Shown here in pieces: positions 17,436 to 27,300 of a stretch of DNA of 64,000 nucleotides; position 1 is the first letter of the stretch, and every line of letters begins with the position of its first letter. Source of the stretch: Pantoea phytobeneficialis. Its GTDB lineage: Bacteria; Pseudomonadota; Gammaproteobacteria; Enterobacterales; Enterobacteriaceae. Location of the stretch: positions 3,413,387-3,477,386 of the forward strand of contig NZ_CP024636.1 in the NCBI RefSeq assembly GCF_009728735.1, read 5' to 3'. The notes beneath the pieces were generated by a model. It was not told where the DNA came from. It ran no database searches and saw nothing but the letters and a program-made list of their open reading frames with translations. A program made the position numbers and the translations under genes.

Positions 17436-19532
17436 ATGCCCCGACCGCTACCCATCGAACGTTATCGCAATATCGGCATTTCCGCGCACATCGATGCCGG
17501 TAAAACTACCACCACCGAGCGCATCCTGTTTTACACCGGGATGAGTCATAAGCTGGGTGAAGTGCACGATGGCGCGGCAACCACCGACTGGATGGCACAG
17601 GAGCAGGAGCGAGGTATTACCATCACCTCGGCAGCGGTAAGCTGCTACTGGCCCGGTATGGATGGCAGCTTTGCGCCGCACCGTATCAACATTATCGATA
17701 CCCCCGGACACGTCGATTTCACTATCGAAGTGGAACGTTCAATGCGTGTGCTGGATGGTGCCGTGATGGTGTATGACGCCGTGGGTGGCGTGCAGCCGCA
17801 ATCAGAAACCGTCTGGCGTCAGGCCAACAAATATCATGTGCCGCGCATTGCCTTCGTCAACAAGATGGACCGCCAGGGCGCGGATTTCTTCCGCGTGGTG
17901 CAGATGATGAAAGATCGTCTGCACGCCCATCCGGTGCCGATTGTGATCCCGATTGGTGCCGAGGAGCACTTTACCGGCGTGGTGGATCTCACCAAAATGC
18001 GCGCCATTTACTGGGACGATGCCACGCAGGGTATGACCTTCAGCTACGCTGCGATCCCGGACGAATTACAGGCGCTGGCCGCCGAGTGGCGTGAAAATAT
18101 GGTGGCTGCCGCCGCAGAAGCCAGTGACGCCTTGATGGATGTGTATCTTGAGCAGGGCGACCTGAGCGAGGAGCAGGTGATTGCCGGTCTGCGCCGGCGT
18201 ACCTTGCTGAACGAGATCCAGCCGATGCTGTGCGGCAGTGCGTTTAAAAATAAAGGCGTGCAACGCATGCTGGATGCGGTGGTTGAGCTGATGCCGTCAC
18301 CGGTGGATGTACCCCCGGTGGCGGGTATTGATGAGCACGGCGAACATGCTGAACGTCATGCTGATGATGACGAACCGTTCTCGGCGCTGGCATTCAAGTT
18401 GATGAGCGACCCCTACGTTGGCCAGCTGACTTTTGTGCGCGTCTATTCCGGCGTGCTGCGTAAAGGCGACAGCGTATGGAATGCGGTGAAAGGACGGAAA
18501 GAACGCATCGGGCGTATCGTACAAATGCAGGCGAACGATCGCATCGAGATCGAAGAAATTCGCGCCGGTGATATCGCCGCCTGCGTCGGCCTGAAAGAGG
18601 TCACGACCGGGGAAACCCTGTGTGACCCGAATGCGGTGATCACCCTGGAACGTATGGACTTCCCGGATCCGGTGATTTCGCTGTCGATTGAGCCGAAGAC
18701 CAAAAGCGACCAGGAAAAAATGGGGCTGGCGTTGCAGCGTCTGGCGGCGGAGGATCCATCGTTCCGCCTGCATACCGATGAAGAATCGGGCCAGACCATT
18801 ATTTCCGGTATGGGTGAGCTGCATCTGGAGATCATCGTTGACCGCATGAAACGCGAGTTTGGCGTGGAGGCCAATATTGGTCGCCCGCAGGTGACTTACC
18901 GTGAAACCATCCGCAAAACGGTACGCGATGTTGAAGGTAAGTTTGTGCGCCAGTCAGGTGGTAAAGGTCAGTACGGCCATGTGGTGCTGACGCTGGAACC
19001 GCAGCAGCCGGGGGGCGGATTTGCCTTCGAAGATGCCACCAAAGGCGGTGTGGTGCCGCGTGAATTTATTCCTTCGGTCGAGAAGGGGATTCGTGAAGCA
19101 CTGAACAGCGGCGTGCTGGCGGGATATCCGGTGGTAGACGTCAAAGCCACCCTGACCTTTGGTTCGTATCATGATGTCGACTCATCCGAGATGGCATTCC
19201 GCATGGCCGCCATCTTCGGCTTCAAAGCGGCGGCAAAACAGGCCGATCCGGTGATCCTCGAACCGGTAATGCAGGTGGAAGTGGAAACCCCGGAAGAGTA
19301 TGCCGGTAACGTGATGGGCGATCTCTCTTCACGCCGTGGCACCTTGCAGGGCATGGAAGAACGCTTTGGCGCGCGAATTATTCACGCCGAAGTGCCGCTG
19401 GCGGAGATGTTTGGTTACTCCACCACGCTGCGTTCGATGTCGCAGGGCCGTGCAACCTACAGCATGGAATTCAACCACTACGCCGAAGCACCGAAAAACG
19501 TCGCCGACGCGATCATCGCGGCACGGCATTAA
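17436..19532 (+). CDS. Elongation factor G paralogue (FusA2-like)
   Basis: A 698-residue translational GTPase, clearly EF-G: G1 AHIDAGKTT (17-25), switch region with RGITITSA (59-66), G3 DTPGH (88-92), G4 NKMD (142-145), G5 GSAFKNKG, then domains II-V ending near [12 protein letters not shown]. It is diverged from E. coli EF-G (704 residues) across its length and lacks the str-operon neighbours rpsL, rpsG and tuf, so it is probably a second copy and not the housekeeping gene. Known EF-G paralogues include Pseudomonas FusA2 and recycling-specialised forms. All G motifs look intact, so GTPase activity is expected. TAAGGA eight bases before the ATG supports the start. A leader-peptide/hairpin structure precedes it. 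Confidence 0.88.
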   Translation: MPRPLPIERYRNIGISAHIDAGKTTTTERILFYTGMSHKLGEVHDGAATTDWMAQEQERGITITSAAVSCYWPGMDGSFAPHRINIIDTPGHVDFTIEVERSMRVLDGAVMVYDAVGGVQPQSETVWRQANKYHVPRIAFVNKMDRQGADFFRVVQMMKDRLHAHPVPIVIPIGAEEHFTGVVDLTKMRAIYWDDATQGMTFSYAAIPDELQALAAEWRENMVAAAAEASDALMDVYLEQGDLSEEQVIAGLRRRTLLNEIQPMLCGSAFKNKGVQRMLDAVVELMPSPVDVPPVAGIDEHGEHAERHADDDEPFSALAFKLMSDPYVGQLTFVRVYSGVLRKGDSVWNAVKGRKERIGRIVQMQANDRIEIEEIRAGDIAACVGLKEVTTGETLCDPNAVITLERMDFPDPVISLSIEPKTKSDQEKMGLALQRLAAEDPSFRLHTDEESGQTIISGMGELHLEIIVDRMKREFGVEANIGRPQVTYRETIRKTVRDVEGKFVRQSGGKGQYGHVVLTLEPQQPGGGFAFEDATKGGVVPREFIPSVEKGIREALNSGVLAGYPVVDVKATLTFGSYHDVDSSEMAFRMAAIFGFKAAAKQADPVILEPVMQVEVETPEEYAGNVMGDLSSRRGTLQGMEERFGARIIHAEVPLAEMFGYSTTLRSMSQGRATYSMEFNHYAEAPKNVADAIIAARH

Positions 19533-19534
19533 AC

Positions 19535-20323
19535 TTACAGCGCCGTCACGCCCCGCGTGGCGGCCTGCTGTTCCCACTGCAACACTTCATCGTAAAAGGC
19601 GCGATCCGGCGTAGCGAAGCCGCCGATCAGGCTGGTTGCGCACAGTTCCCGATAAGCCTCATCCTGCACCAACTGTGTCAAGGCGCTACGTAAGGCGGCC
19701 AGCGTCGGTTGATCGGTGCTGGCGGCGGTAATCAGCGGCAGCGCAGCACACAACGGCGTTTCACCAATAATCGTTAACCCGGCCAGCTCCTCGGGAAAAT
19801 TGTGCAGCAACAATGCCCAGGTGATGCAATCAATGGCGGCAATATCCGCCTGCTGATGACGCAGGGCGGCCAGCGACTGACGATGGCTGCCGCTGAAACC
19901 TGTTTCGGCAAAGAATCTTCCCTGCTGCGCCAGCGGGGCCACCACGTAACGCAGCGAGTTGTAGCCGGAGTGCGAATCATCGCTGTTGCACACCGCCCGG
20001 CGACCACGAAAATCGGCCAGCGTCAGCGCTGCATCCTCGGCGCGAACCACCAGCCAGCTGCGATAACGCAAACCTTCACAACCCGGTGCGCTGGATTGAA
20101 ATGCGCCCACCAGTTGCACATCCGGCAGCAGTTTTACCAATGGGTAGCCACAGGTCTGGCTCAGCAACAAGTCGTGATCGCGCCAGTGCGGCAGCAGATC
20201 GCTGTGCCACGCCACGCGGGCTGCCACGCCGCGCGCGGCCAGCAACTGCACCAGCGCATCCGTCAACGCTTCGGTGGTGGCATGGTTGATATCGTACATC
20301 GGTAAGGAAAACGTTTTAGTCAT
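19535..20323 (-). CDS. PhnD/phosphate-type substrate-binding-like protein without signal peptide
   Basis: A 262-residue protein resembling ABC-transporter binding proteins of the PhnD/SsuA superfamily: LLLSQTCGYPLVKLL near residue 52, CNSDDSHSGYNSLRYV (about 112-127) and DIAAIDCITWALL (about 160-172). No signal peptide is apparent from the ATG at 20323 (MTKTFSLPMYD), which has AGGA eight bases upstream, so it may be cytoplasmic. It overlaps the 3' end of the desaturase gene by eight bases and its stop lies two bases from that of the EF-G-like gene. No ABC permease or ATPase is near. It could be a ligand sensor or a repurposed enzyme. Confidence 0.6.
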   Translation of the reverse strand: MTKTFSLPMYDINHATTEALTDALVQLLAARGVAARVAWHSDLLPHWRDHDLLLSQTCGYPLVKLLPDVQLVGAFQSSAPGCEGLRYRSWLVVRAEDAALTLADFRGRRAVCNSDDSHSGYNSLRYVVAPLAQQGRFFAETGFSGSHRQSLAALRHQQADIAAIDCITWALLLHNFPEELAGLTIIGETPLCAALPLITAASTDQPTLAALRSALTQLVQDEAYRELCATSLIGGFATPDRAFYDEVLQWEQQAATRGVTAL

Positions 20324-21287
20324 GGCGTACATCCTGTTTGCGAGCCGGGTGGACGTTAACCGCAATCGGTCTGGCCCAAAAGCGTTGCAGCCATTCGCCA
20401 TAACCCGCGACGCGAAACCCCTGGTTGCGTTGGAAATAGTCCTCGCGATGAAGCAGGTAAACGCGACGCAGGCCATACCACGGCAGGCCCGGCAGATCGT
20501 GATGTACTGAATGATAGTTGAGGTTAAGGAACAGCACGCGCCACGCCAGCCCCGCTTCGTTATTCACCGAACGCGCCAGCGGTTCCTCCTCGGCGCGATG
20601 TTCATAGAAAGACCGGACTTTGGTCAGCGCCAGCGCCGGATAACTCACCGCCAGTACTAACCACAGCGGTGAATAACCCCATTGCGCCAGCCACCAGAAC
20701 AACCCAGCCAACAGGCTGAGGTGAATCACCCACATGACGATGGCCTGCCTGTCACGCTGACGAAACGCCAGCAGCAGCGCTCGCAGCGTCGCAAGAATGT
20801 CCAGCAATGGCCCCAGCAGCAGCCGTCCGGTGAACGTATTACGCAGATGGATCACCCGGCGCTGCCAGGGCTGCAAGCGCGCCCAATGTTGCGGTGTCAG
20901 ATAATAGCTTTCCGGGTCGTCATCGGGATCGGTCAGGGTGTGGTTACGATGGTGCGCCAGATGTGAATCGCGATACAGACCATAGGGATACCACACCGCC
21001 AGCGGCAGAGTGCCGAACAACTGATTGAGGCGCGGCCAGCGGGTAGGGTGGCCGTGGATCAACTCATGCTGCAACGACATATACCAGGTGGTAAAGATAA
21101 TCATCAGCAACGTTGTCGGCAGCCAGCCAAGTTGTTGCCCGAAAAATAACGTGCCAAACCAACCACCATACACCGCCAGCATCAGCAGCCAGGTTGGCAG
21201 TTCACTGCGCCATAACCAGCTACGCGCCAGTTGATGAACCTGTTCACGTTGTTGTGCGTTGATATAGGCGGAAGAACCTTTGGGCAT
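20316..21287 (-). CDS. Fatty acid desaturase family membrane protein
   Basis: A 323-residue integral-membrane di-iron enzyme. Three histidine boxes are intact: HELIH (74-78), HLAHHRNH (109-116) and HSVHH near residue 258. Four or so hydrophobic helices surround them. The family inserts double bonds or hydroxyl groups into acyl chains or related lipids; the substrate is not clear. The downstream binding-protein-like gene overlaps it by eight bases, so the two are co-translated. It is divergent from the LLM oxidoreductase gene across a 219-base gap. Confidence 0.85.
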   Translation of the reverse strand: MPKGSSAYINAQQREQVHQLARSWLWRSELPTWLLMLAVYGGWFGTLFFGQQLGWLPTTLLMIIFTTWYMSLQHELIHGHPTRWPRLNQLFGTLPLAVWYPYGLYRDSHLAHHRNHTLTDPDDDPESYYLTPQHWARLQPWQRRVIHLRNTFTGRLLLGPLLDILATLRALLLAFRQRDRQAIVMWVIHLSLLAGLFWWLAQWGYSPLWLVLAVSYPALALTKVRSFYEHRAEEEPLARSVNNEAGLAWRVLFLNLNYHSVHHDLPGLPWYGLRRVYLLHREDYFQRNQGFRVAGYGEWLQRFWARPIAVNVHPARKQDVRHD

Positions 21288-21506
21288 GATGGCGACATTG
21301 TCCTGCTGGCTGAAAGGGTGTCGCCAGACGATGCGGCAAGGTCAAAAAAAACACAAAGACCTTAATTTTCTTACTTATGTCGAAAAACTTGATGAAGCGG
21401 GTGAAAACAATTGGCTATCAGTACGGACGCGGCTGACGTAACCTTTCAGCATCGAAAACGACTTACTTACGCCGGGGCGTAACCCGCCCGCGAGGAGAAC
21501 AGTTCC

Positions 21507-22529
21507 ATGAAAAAGATTGGCTTTTTATCCTTTGGTCACTGGACGCCATCATCACAATCTGCCACCCGTTCTGCTCAGGATGTGTTGTTGCAATCTATCG
21601 ATTTGGCCGTGGCCGCTGAAGAGTTAGGTGCCGATGGCGCATACTATCGCGTGCACCACTTTGCCCGTCAGTTAAGTTCTCCGTTCCCCTTGCTGGCCGC
21701 TGTGGGGGCGCGTACCAAAAGCATCGAGATTGGTACTGGCGTGATTGATATGCGCTACGAAAACCCGCTGTACATGGCGGAAGATGCCGGCGCCGCCGAC
21801 CTGATCTCCAATGGCCGTCTGCAATTGGGTATCAGCCGTGGTTCGCCGGAGCAGGTGGTTGAAGGTTATCGCTACTTTGGCTTTAACCCGAAAGACGGCG
21901 AAAGCGATGCCGATATGGGACGTCGTCATACCGAGGAGTTGCTGGAAGTGCTGCGTGGTGAAGGCTTTGCTAAACCCAATCCACAGCCGATGTTCCCAAA
22001 TCCACCGGGGCTACTGCGCCTGGAGCCTTTCTCTGAAGGCCTGCGTGAGCGTATCTGGTGGGGTTCCGGCTCGAACGCAACCGCCATCTGGGCCGCGCAG
22101 CAGGGGATGAACCTGCAAAGTTCAACGCTGAAAGATGATGAAACCGGTGAGCCGTTCCATATCCAGCAGGCGAAACAAATTCGCGCGTACCGTGAAGCCT
22201 GGCAGGCAGCCGGTCATCAGCGCACGCCGCGTGTTTCCGTCAGCCGCAGCATTTTTGCTCTGACCAATGATATCGACCGTGCCTATTTTGGTCGCAGCGG
22301 TCAGGATCAGGATTCCGTCGGTTTCCTCGATGAGAAAACCCGCGCTATCTTTGGTCGCAGCTATGCGGCAGAGCCGGAACAGCTGATCAAACAGCTGGCA
22401 CAGGATGAGGCGATTGCCGAAGCCGATACGCTGTTGCTGACCATTCCGAACCAGCTTGGGGTGGATTACTGTGCGCATGTGATGGAAGCGATCCTGACCC
22501 ATGTGGCACCGGAGCTGGGCTGGCGTTAA
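21507..22529 (+). CDS. LLM-class flavin-dependent oxidoreductase
   Basis: A 340-residue luciferase-like monooxygenase-fold protein (TIM barrel, FMN-dependent). Visible family segments are GADGAYYRVHHFA (about 40-52), GTGVIDMRYENPLYMAEDA (about 78-96) and GRLQLGISRGSPE (about 106-118). Such proteins oxidise varied substrates with reduced flavin; none is implied by the sequence. GAGGAGAAC lies before the ATG. The gene is monocistronic, divergent from the desaturase, and followed by a terminator. Confidence 0.84.
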   Translation: MKKIGFLSFGHWTPSSQSATRSAQDVLLQSIDLAVAAEELGADGAYYRVHHFARQLSSPFPLLAAVGARTKSIEIGTGVIDMRYENPLYMAEDAGAADLISNGRLQLGISRGSPEQVVEGYRYFGFNPKDGESDADMGRRHTEELLEVLRGEGFAKPNPQPMFPNPPGLLRLEPFSEGLRERIWWGSGSNATAIWAAQQGMNLQSSTLKDDETGEPFHIQQAKQIRAYREAWQAAGHQRTPRVSVSRSIFALTNDIDRAYFGRSGQDQDSVGFLDEKTRAIFGRSYAAEPEQLIKQLAQDEAIAEADTLLLTIPNQLGVDYCAHVMEAILTHVAPELGWR

Positions 22530-22569
22530 CGCAAAAACGCGCCGCTACAAAATCCTGCGATATTTTATC

Positions 22570-22598
22570 GGTGCGCATTATGCGCACCTTCATTTTTT
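22570..22598 (+). terminator. Terminator after LLM oxidoreductase gene
   Basis: GGTGCGCA (22570-22577) and TGCGCACC (22581-22588) form an eight-base stem with a three-base loop, followed by TTCATTTTTT on the plus strand. The T-run overlaps the stop region of the convergent GST gene. The preceding bases 22538-22548 carry the tail of the dispersed repeat (CGCGCCGCTAC). Confidence 0.75.
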
Positions 22599-23205
22599 AC
22601 ACCGGCGGATAGTGGGCAAATAACGCGGTGTCTTCCATCTGCTGCGCCACCTGCTGCAAACGCGGATAATGTTCTGCCGGCACCACCTGCGGAATAATCG
22701 ACTGAATAAATCCCCAAATCACCGCGCTGCTGATCGCCACCTGATCCGGCTGTTGCGGATTGATCTCGCGTTGTTCCAGCTCGGCATTCCAGGCTTTACA
22801 GGCCGTCAGCAGTTGCTGTGTCACGCGGTCGAGCCACGGTTGATGCTGCTTCTCTTCTGGTCGTAGCGTGCATTCGTACTGGAACTGCACCGCTTTATCA
22901 CTGGCGGCCAACGCCAGCCCGAGAATCTGGGTATCTTTAGCCAGCGCAGTCGGCGCTGTGGGAAGCAACTTGCGGGACGTAGCGGCCTGGCTTTCCAGAT
23001 AGTGCAGAATCAGCGACGAATCCATCAGCGTGCTGCCATCGGCCAGCACCAGCGTGGGGGCTTTGACCACACCATTAATCTGCGCGAACTGATCAAAGTG
23101 ACGAAACACCGACAGCGACTGATGTTCAAACGCCATGCCGTAATGCGCGAGGGAAATTGCCACGCGGCGTACATAAGGGGAATCCAGCATACCAATCAGT
23201 TTCAT
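22597..23205 (-). CDS. Glutathione S-transferase family protein
   Basis: A 202-residue GST: N-terminal thioredoxin-fold domain with LDSPYVRRVAISL (S9 is the candidate catalytic residue), the cis-proline segment VKAPTLVLADG and the glutathione-binding MDSSLILHYLE (about 63-73), followed by the all-helical C-terminal domain. The ATG at 23205 is preferred over the one at 23208 because AAGGAG is then five bases away. It is divergent from a GcvA-like LysR gene that may control it. Likely role: glutathione conjugation or reduction in the cytoplasm. Confidence 0.84.
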   Translation of the reverse strand: MKLIGMLDSPYVRRVAISLAHYGMAFEHQSLSVFRHFDQFAQINGVVKAPTLVLADGSTLMDSSLILHYLESQAATSRKLLPTAPTALAKDTQILGLALAASDKAVQFQYECTLRPEEKQHQPWLDRVTQQLLTACKAWNAELEQREINPQQPDQVAISSAVIWGFIQSIIPQVVPAEHYPRLQQVAQQMEDTALFAHYPPV

Positions 23206-23351
23206 CATGACTCCTTGTAAATCCTCAGTTTCTTTGCCCAGACAGTACCCCAGCCGCCGTGATTCAGCCAGCGACGCTTTCTAAGCGTTTTTGTTAGTAA
23301 AACTTACGCTTATTGTGGCAGGCTTAGGTTTTCATTATGTGAGGAACGGTG

Positions 23352-24236
23352 ATGGCAGATTTCCCCCCGGTTGCCAGTCTGCGTAGCTTTGAAGCGGTAG
23401 CGAGACTGGGTAGCGTTACTCTGGCGGCGAAAGAGTTGCATGTTACCCATTCGGCCATCAGCCAGCAGATTAAAGCGTTAGAAGATCTGTTGGGGGTACG
23501 CTTATTCACTCGCCAGGTCCGCGGAGTACAGATTAACGAAGAAGGGCGGTTATATGCGATGCAGATCCGTGAAGCGCTGGGGCGTATTGCCGATGCTACG
23601 CGTCAGGTGCAGGTCAAACCGCGGCGCGCCGAACTTAGCCTGGCGGCGGTGCCTTCGTTCGCCAGCCACTGGCTGATGCCGCGGCTGCCACGTTTTCGTC
23701 AACGTTTCCCCCATATTCATCTGCGCTTACAGGCCAGCTTGAGCGTCAACGATATGCAGCAGGCCACCACCGATATCGCCATTCGTATGGGTAAAGGTGA
23801 CTGGGCTGGCGTCAACAGTCAGCTATTGTTTGCCGATACGCTGCTGGTGGTGGCGTCACCGCAGTTTAATGGCGGTAATCTGCCGCAGACCCCACAGCAA
23901 ATTGCCGCCAGTGAACTCCTTTTTACCCTCGAATCCTGGGATAACTGGTGCCAGGCGGCGGGATTGAGCCAACCGATAGTACCGAATGGCCTGGTTACTA
24001 ACGATTCAAACCTGATATTACAGGCGGTACGACTTGGACAAGGTATCGCGCTGGAACGACGATCGCTGGTGCAGGACGCGCTGGATCGGGGGGAAATGGT
24101 GCAACTCAGCCCGTTCAGCGTGGATTACCCGTGGCCGTATTGGCTGGTGACGCGTAAGGAGAGTGAGAAGCGCGAGGAGGAGACGGCGTTTATTAGTTGG
24201 CTGATGGAGGAAGTGGCGCATTTCATAAATAACTAA
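23352..24236 (+). CDS. LysR-family transcriptional regulator (GcvA-like)
   Basis: A 294-residue LysR regulator of the GcvA type: N-terminal LRSFEAVARLGSVTLAAKELHVTHSAISQQIKAL-like helix-turn-helix (about residues 10-43), shown by its characteristic HSAISQQ, and a typical effector domain ending with PYWLVTR. The ATG at 23352 has GAGG seven bases upstream; a GTG lies directly before it. The neighbouring GST gene is divergent with 146 bases between starts, so it is the probable target. The next gene downstream is the A+T-rich giant gene, which looks unrelated. Confidence 0.84.
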   Translation: MADFPPVASLRSFEAVARLGSVTLAAKELHVTHSAISQQIKALEDLLGVRLFTRQVRGVQINEEGRLYAMQIREALGRIADATRQVQVKPRRAELSLAAVPSFASHWLMPRLPRFRQRFPHIHLRLQASLSVNDMQQATTDIAIRMGKGDWAGVNSQLLFADTLLVVASPQFNGGNLPQTPQQIAASELLFTLESWDNWCQAAGLSQPIVPNGLVTNDSNLILQAVRLGQGIALERRSLVQDALDRGEMVQLSPFSVDYPWPYWLVTRKESEKREEETAFISWLMEEVAHFINN

Positions 24237-24349
24237 TTGAAAAATCACGATACGACCAGGGGGGATGCTTTATATTCGCGGCGGCATCGATTCTGTTTCC
24301 AGCAGGATGCAGGAAATTAACATACCGCCATTCCAGAAAGGAAACCTCA

Positions 24350-27300
24350 ATGATTGATACTCAATCCGCCACGCAAAAACCGATAAACCGCCCATCTGGT
24401 GCCGATCTTGATAACGGGAGGATAAATTATAGCTGGGGAAATTGCCTCTCCGACCTCGCTACCTCGCTGGTCAGGCCGGTGTCTGACGCCTGCTCATTGA
24501 TATCTCTACCCCGCTCGGCATGCGACCTTGGACTGGGCATGCTAAATAACATCACCTATTTTCTCGCCCATCCGGCTTTTCTTAGTGGCTCGACGACGGC
24601 CCCGGTTCCTGGCGCTATTATCGGGGTAGGGGCCAACGTGCTGGCATCCGGGTTACACAGAACTAAAATACGCGACGTACAGTCTTTTATTGACCGTCTG
24701 CCCGCCTTGTACCGCTACTGTTTAAAGGATCGCAAGAAACTTATCGGCACGTTGGAGAGGATCATGGACGGACTTCAGCCACCTGAAGAGCGTGTTGCCA
24801 ACTCCGGTGGAAAGCCGTGTGGTGAAGACGGGCGAAATGATAGTCAACAATTTGAACGCCATAAAAACAATATTAAAAGTCTGATCCGTTTTCTTCTCTA
24901 TCCGGAATTTGAGTTGCTGGAACTGGTAGATCGGGTGTTTTCTTTGAGCGATACGCCGCAAAAAACCGTGTCGGTTGACGAAGTCGCTTTCCGTGCGAGA
25001 AACGCACTGGATGTACTTAAGGAGCGCAAAGAATGGGTAGAAAAATTTTTATCATATGTCACTGCGTTAAATAAGCTGCCGTTAAGATCAGAACTCATCC
25101 AATCTCAGCGGCAAATGAAAAATGAGAGGGAGCTGGCGGCGTCAAAAGAGGCATGGAACACCTTTACAACGGAGTGGTTTCGGTTGGCCGAAGTGTTAAG
25201 AAATATTCTGCTCGGGCTGACCGATTTACGAACGCATAGTAATCCATTGCTTCCGCTATTAGAGGATGCTTTACCGCTGACAAGTCATGCGACCGGGAAT
25301 GTTTGGGAGCAATTACTACAGGATAATTGTGGTAAGCCTGCGCTGCATACATCCCAGTATCTGTTTGCGAGTGATAAAAACCATAAACCAGTCAAAGATG
25401 ATATATTTCCGGAGTTTGATCCAACACCTGAACCCAAACGGGCTGCCATTCAGCGGAAACCGGAGCAGGACGCTCCGACGAGGCGGGATGGCGTCTCATT
25501 ATCGCCACTGATTCAGAGTTTGACCGACAGTATTTCCACGACATTTCGCGGCATTGAAAACATAAGTTTATTCCCCCTGTTCTTACCGCTGGTGGAGGGG
25601 GCCGGGAAGGAGAGTGATTTAATCACGACGCAAATACCAGATGACATATGGCTACAACATCCAGAACTGCTACCAGACAGGTCCAATACTACCACAACAG
25701 GCGAAACCACCCCATTATTACGGAGGCTCAACAACCAGCTTTCTATCAGCGTTAATGGATCCTTAACTGAAACATCAACGGAAGAGAAAATAAAATCAAT
25801 TATCTGGCAAGACTTTCTGGCTGCCCCTCCCGTTACCAAGATGTATGAATATAATTTATTATATAAGCATTCTGAAAATATGAGAATGCTCAGTTTGCAG
25901 GATAATATAATAAATGGCGAGGATGTTACCGTTGAGAATTTACTTAACGCATATGCGGGTGTCTGTAATAATGCACTGAGTCAAGGTTTGACTGACGTTA
26001 ATCAGTACGAGTTCAGTTTATTTGTTCGCACTCTGGTTAGAGGCGGTGATTTTGCCGTTTCACCAGAACAATTGATGACTAAAATCCTAAGTCTTCCTGA
26101 TAAAAAAGAATGGCTGGCCAGTCTGTTTTTTAGCAGTCTTATCAAGGTTGATAAAGATATTATAACTTATGCTATGGACTCTTTTTATCAAAGAATAAAA
26201 GGTGATGTTAAAATATCCGATCTTCACTCAATAAAAGAAGCGGTATTATCATCATTGCCTGCTAGCAAATCTTCACCATCGCCGGGGGATACGAATGCTA
26301 TAAAACATTCCCGACATCAAAACGAACAAGCTGAAAAGTTCAGACGGTTAAGTCGAACACAACTGGCGGCAATCAGGCAGATTATTGACCATAAATTAGC
26401 TGATCTGTTCCCGCTGGCAAATGTTAACTTGACTCATGGGGGGCAAACAGAAAATCATCCCTATCTTAATTACCGCGTACTTTCTCTTGAAGGTATTATG
26501 CTGAATTTTGGTGCAGCCTGCGCTAAAACCTATGACCTTTCTCTCTCAGTGAATGAAAATCCAGTTCAGTTGCAGTTTATTGCCTTGCTGACTCTGCTTC
26601 ATGCCGACCCTGAATTTATGCCGCCAGATAGCAAGGATTATTTTAAATTGTATGATGAAGACCAAATCACAACATCTGCGGTGACAGAAAATAATATTAA
26701 GATTAATGAGGTTGCGTCATCATTTAGAGGATTAGGTAAGTTATTAAAAGATCTGAAACAGGTTTATCATTTAAGTAATAAACTCTTCTCCGCGCATTTA
26801 GATTTTGCTGTTGCAATGAACGCATCAGACGAAAGCAATGATGATGCTAAAAAATTAACGTTAATAAAAGAAAAGTTTTCGAGGGAGTTTGTTGAGACAT
26901 GTGAACATATTCTGTCTTCGCTGCCGATGGAAGCCAAAAATTACATTGAGAAAGCAGTCTCCGCTGGCACGCTCAGGGTCAAAGTAAATCGATTAATCAT
27001 CAGTGTTAATGGCAATAAAAATAATGTTCCGTTAAATGCGGGGACTATTATCACTGTTCAAAATTTAGAGGGTATTATCACCCGCGCGTATCTGTTGAGT
27101 CCCTCGATGATGATCACCGATATGGTTAACTCCGGCATATGTGAGATCCCTGTTTCATCCCTTGAAATAAAAGATATCAGTAAATACGTCGAGCAGCATT
27201 CCCTCTTCTTTATTAATAAGTTTATCCCACATATGATGCATAAAAACAAAGCGGAGGATTATAAGTTTGCCATCCCTCAAGTTAAATTGATCAAACCCTT

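Noticed and set aside
24237..24349. Attachment-site duplicate of the tRNA-Asn 3' end left of the giant gene
   Set aside because: I compared this gap with the tRNA 3' half and found no matching stretch.
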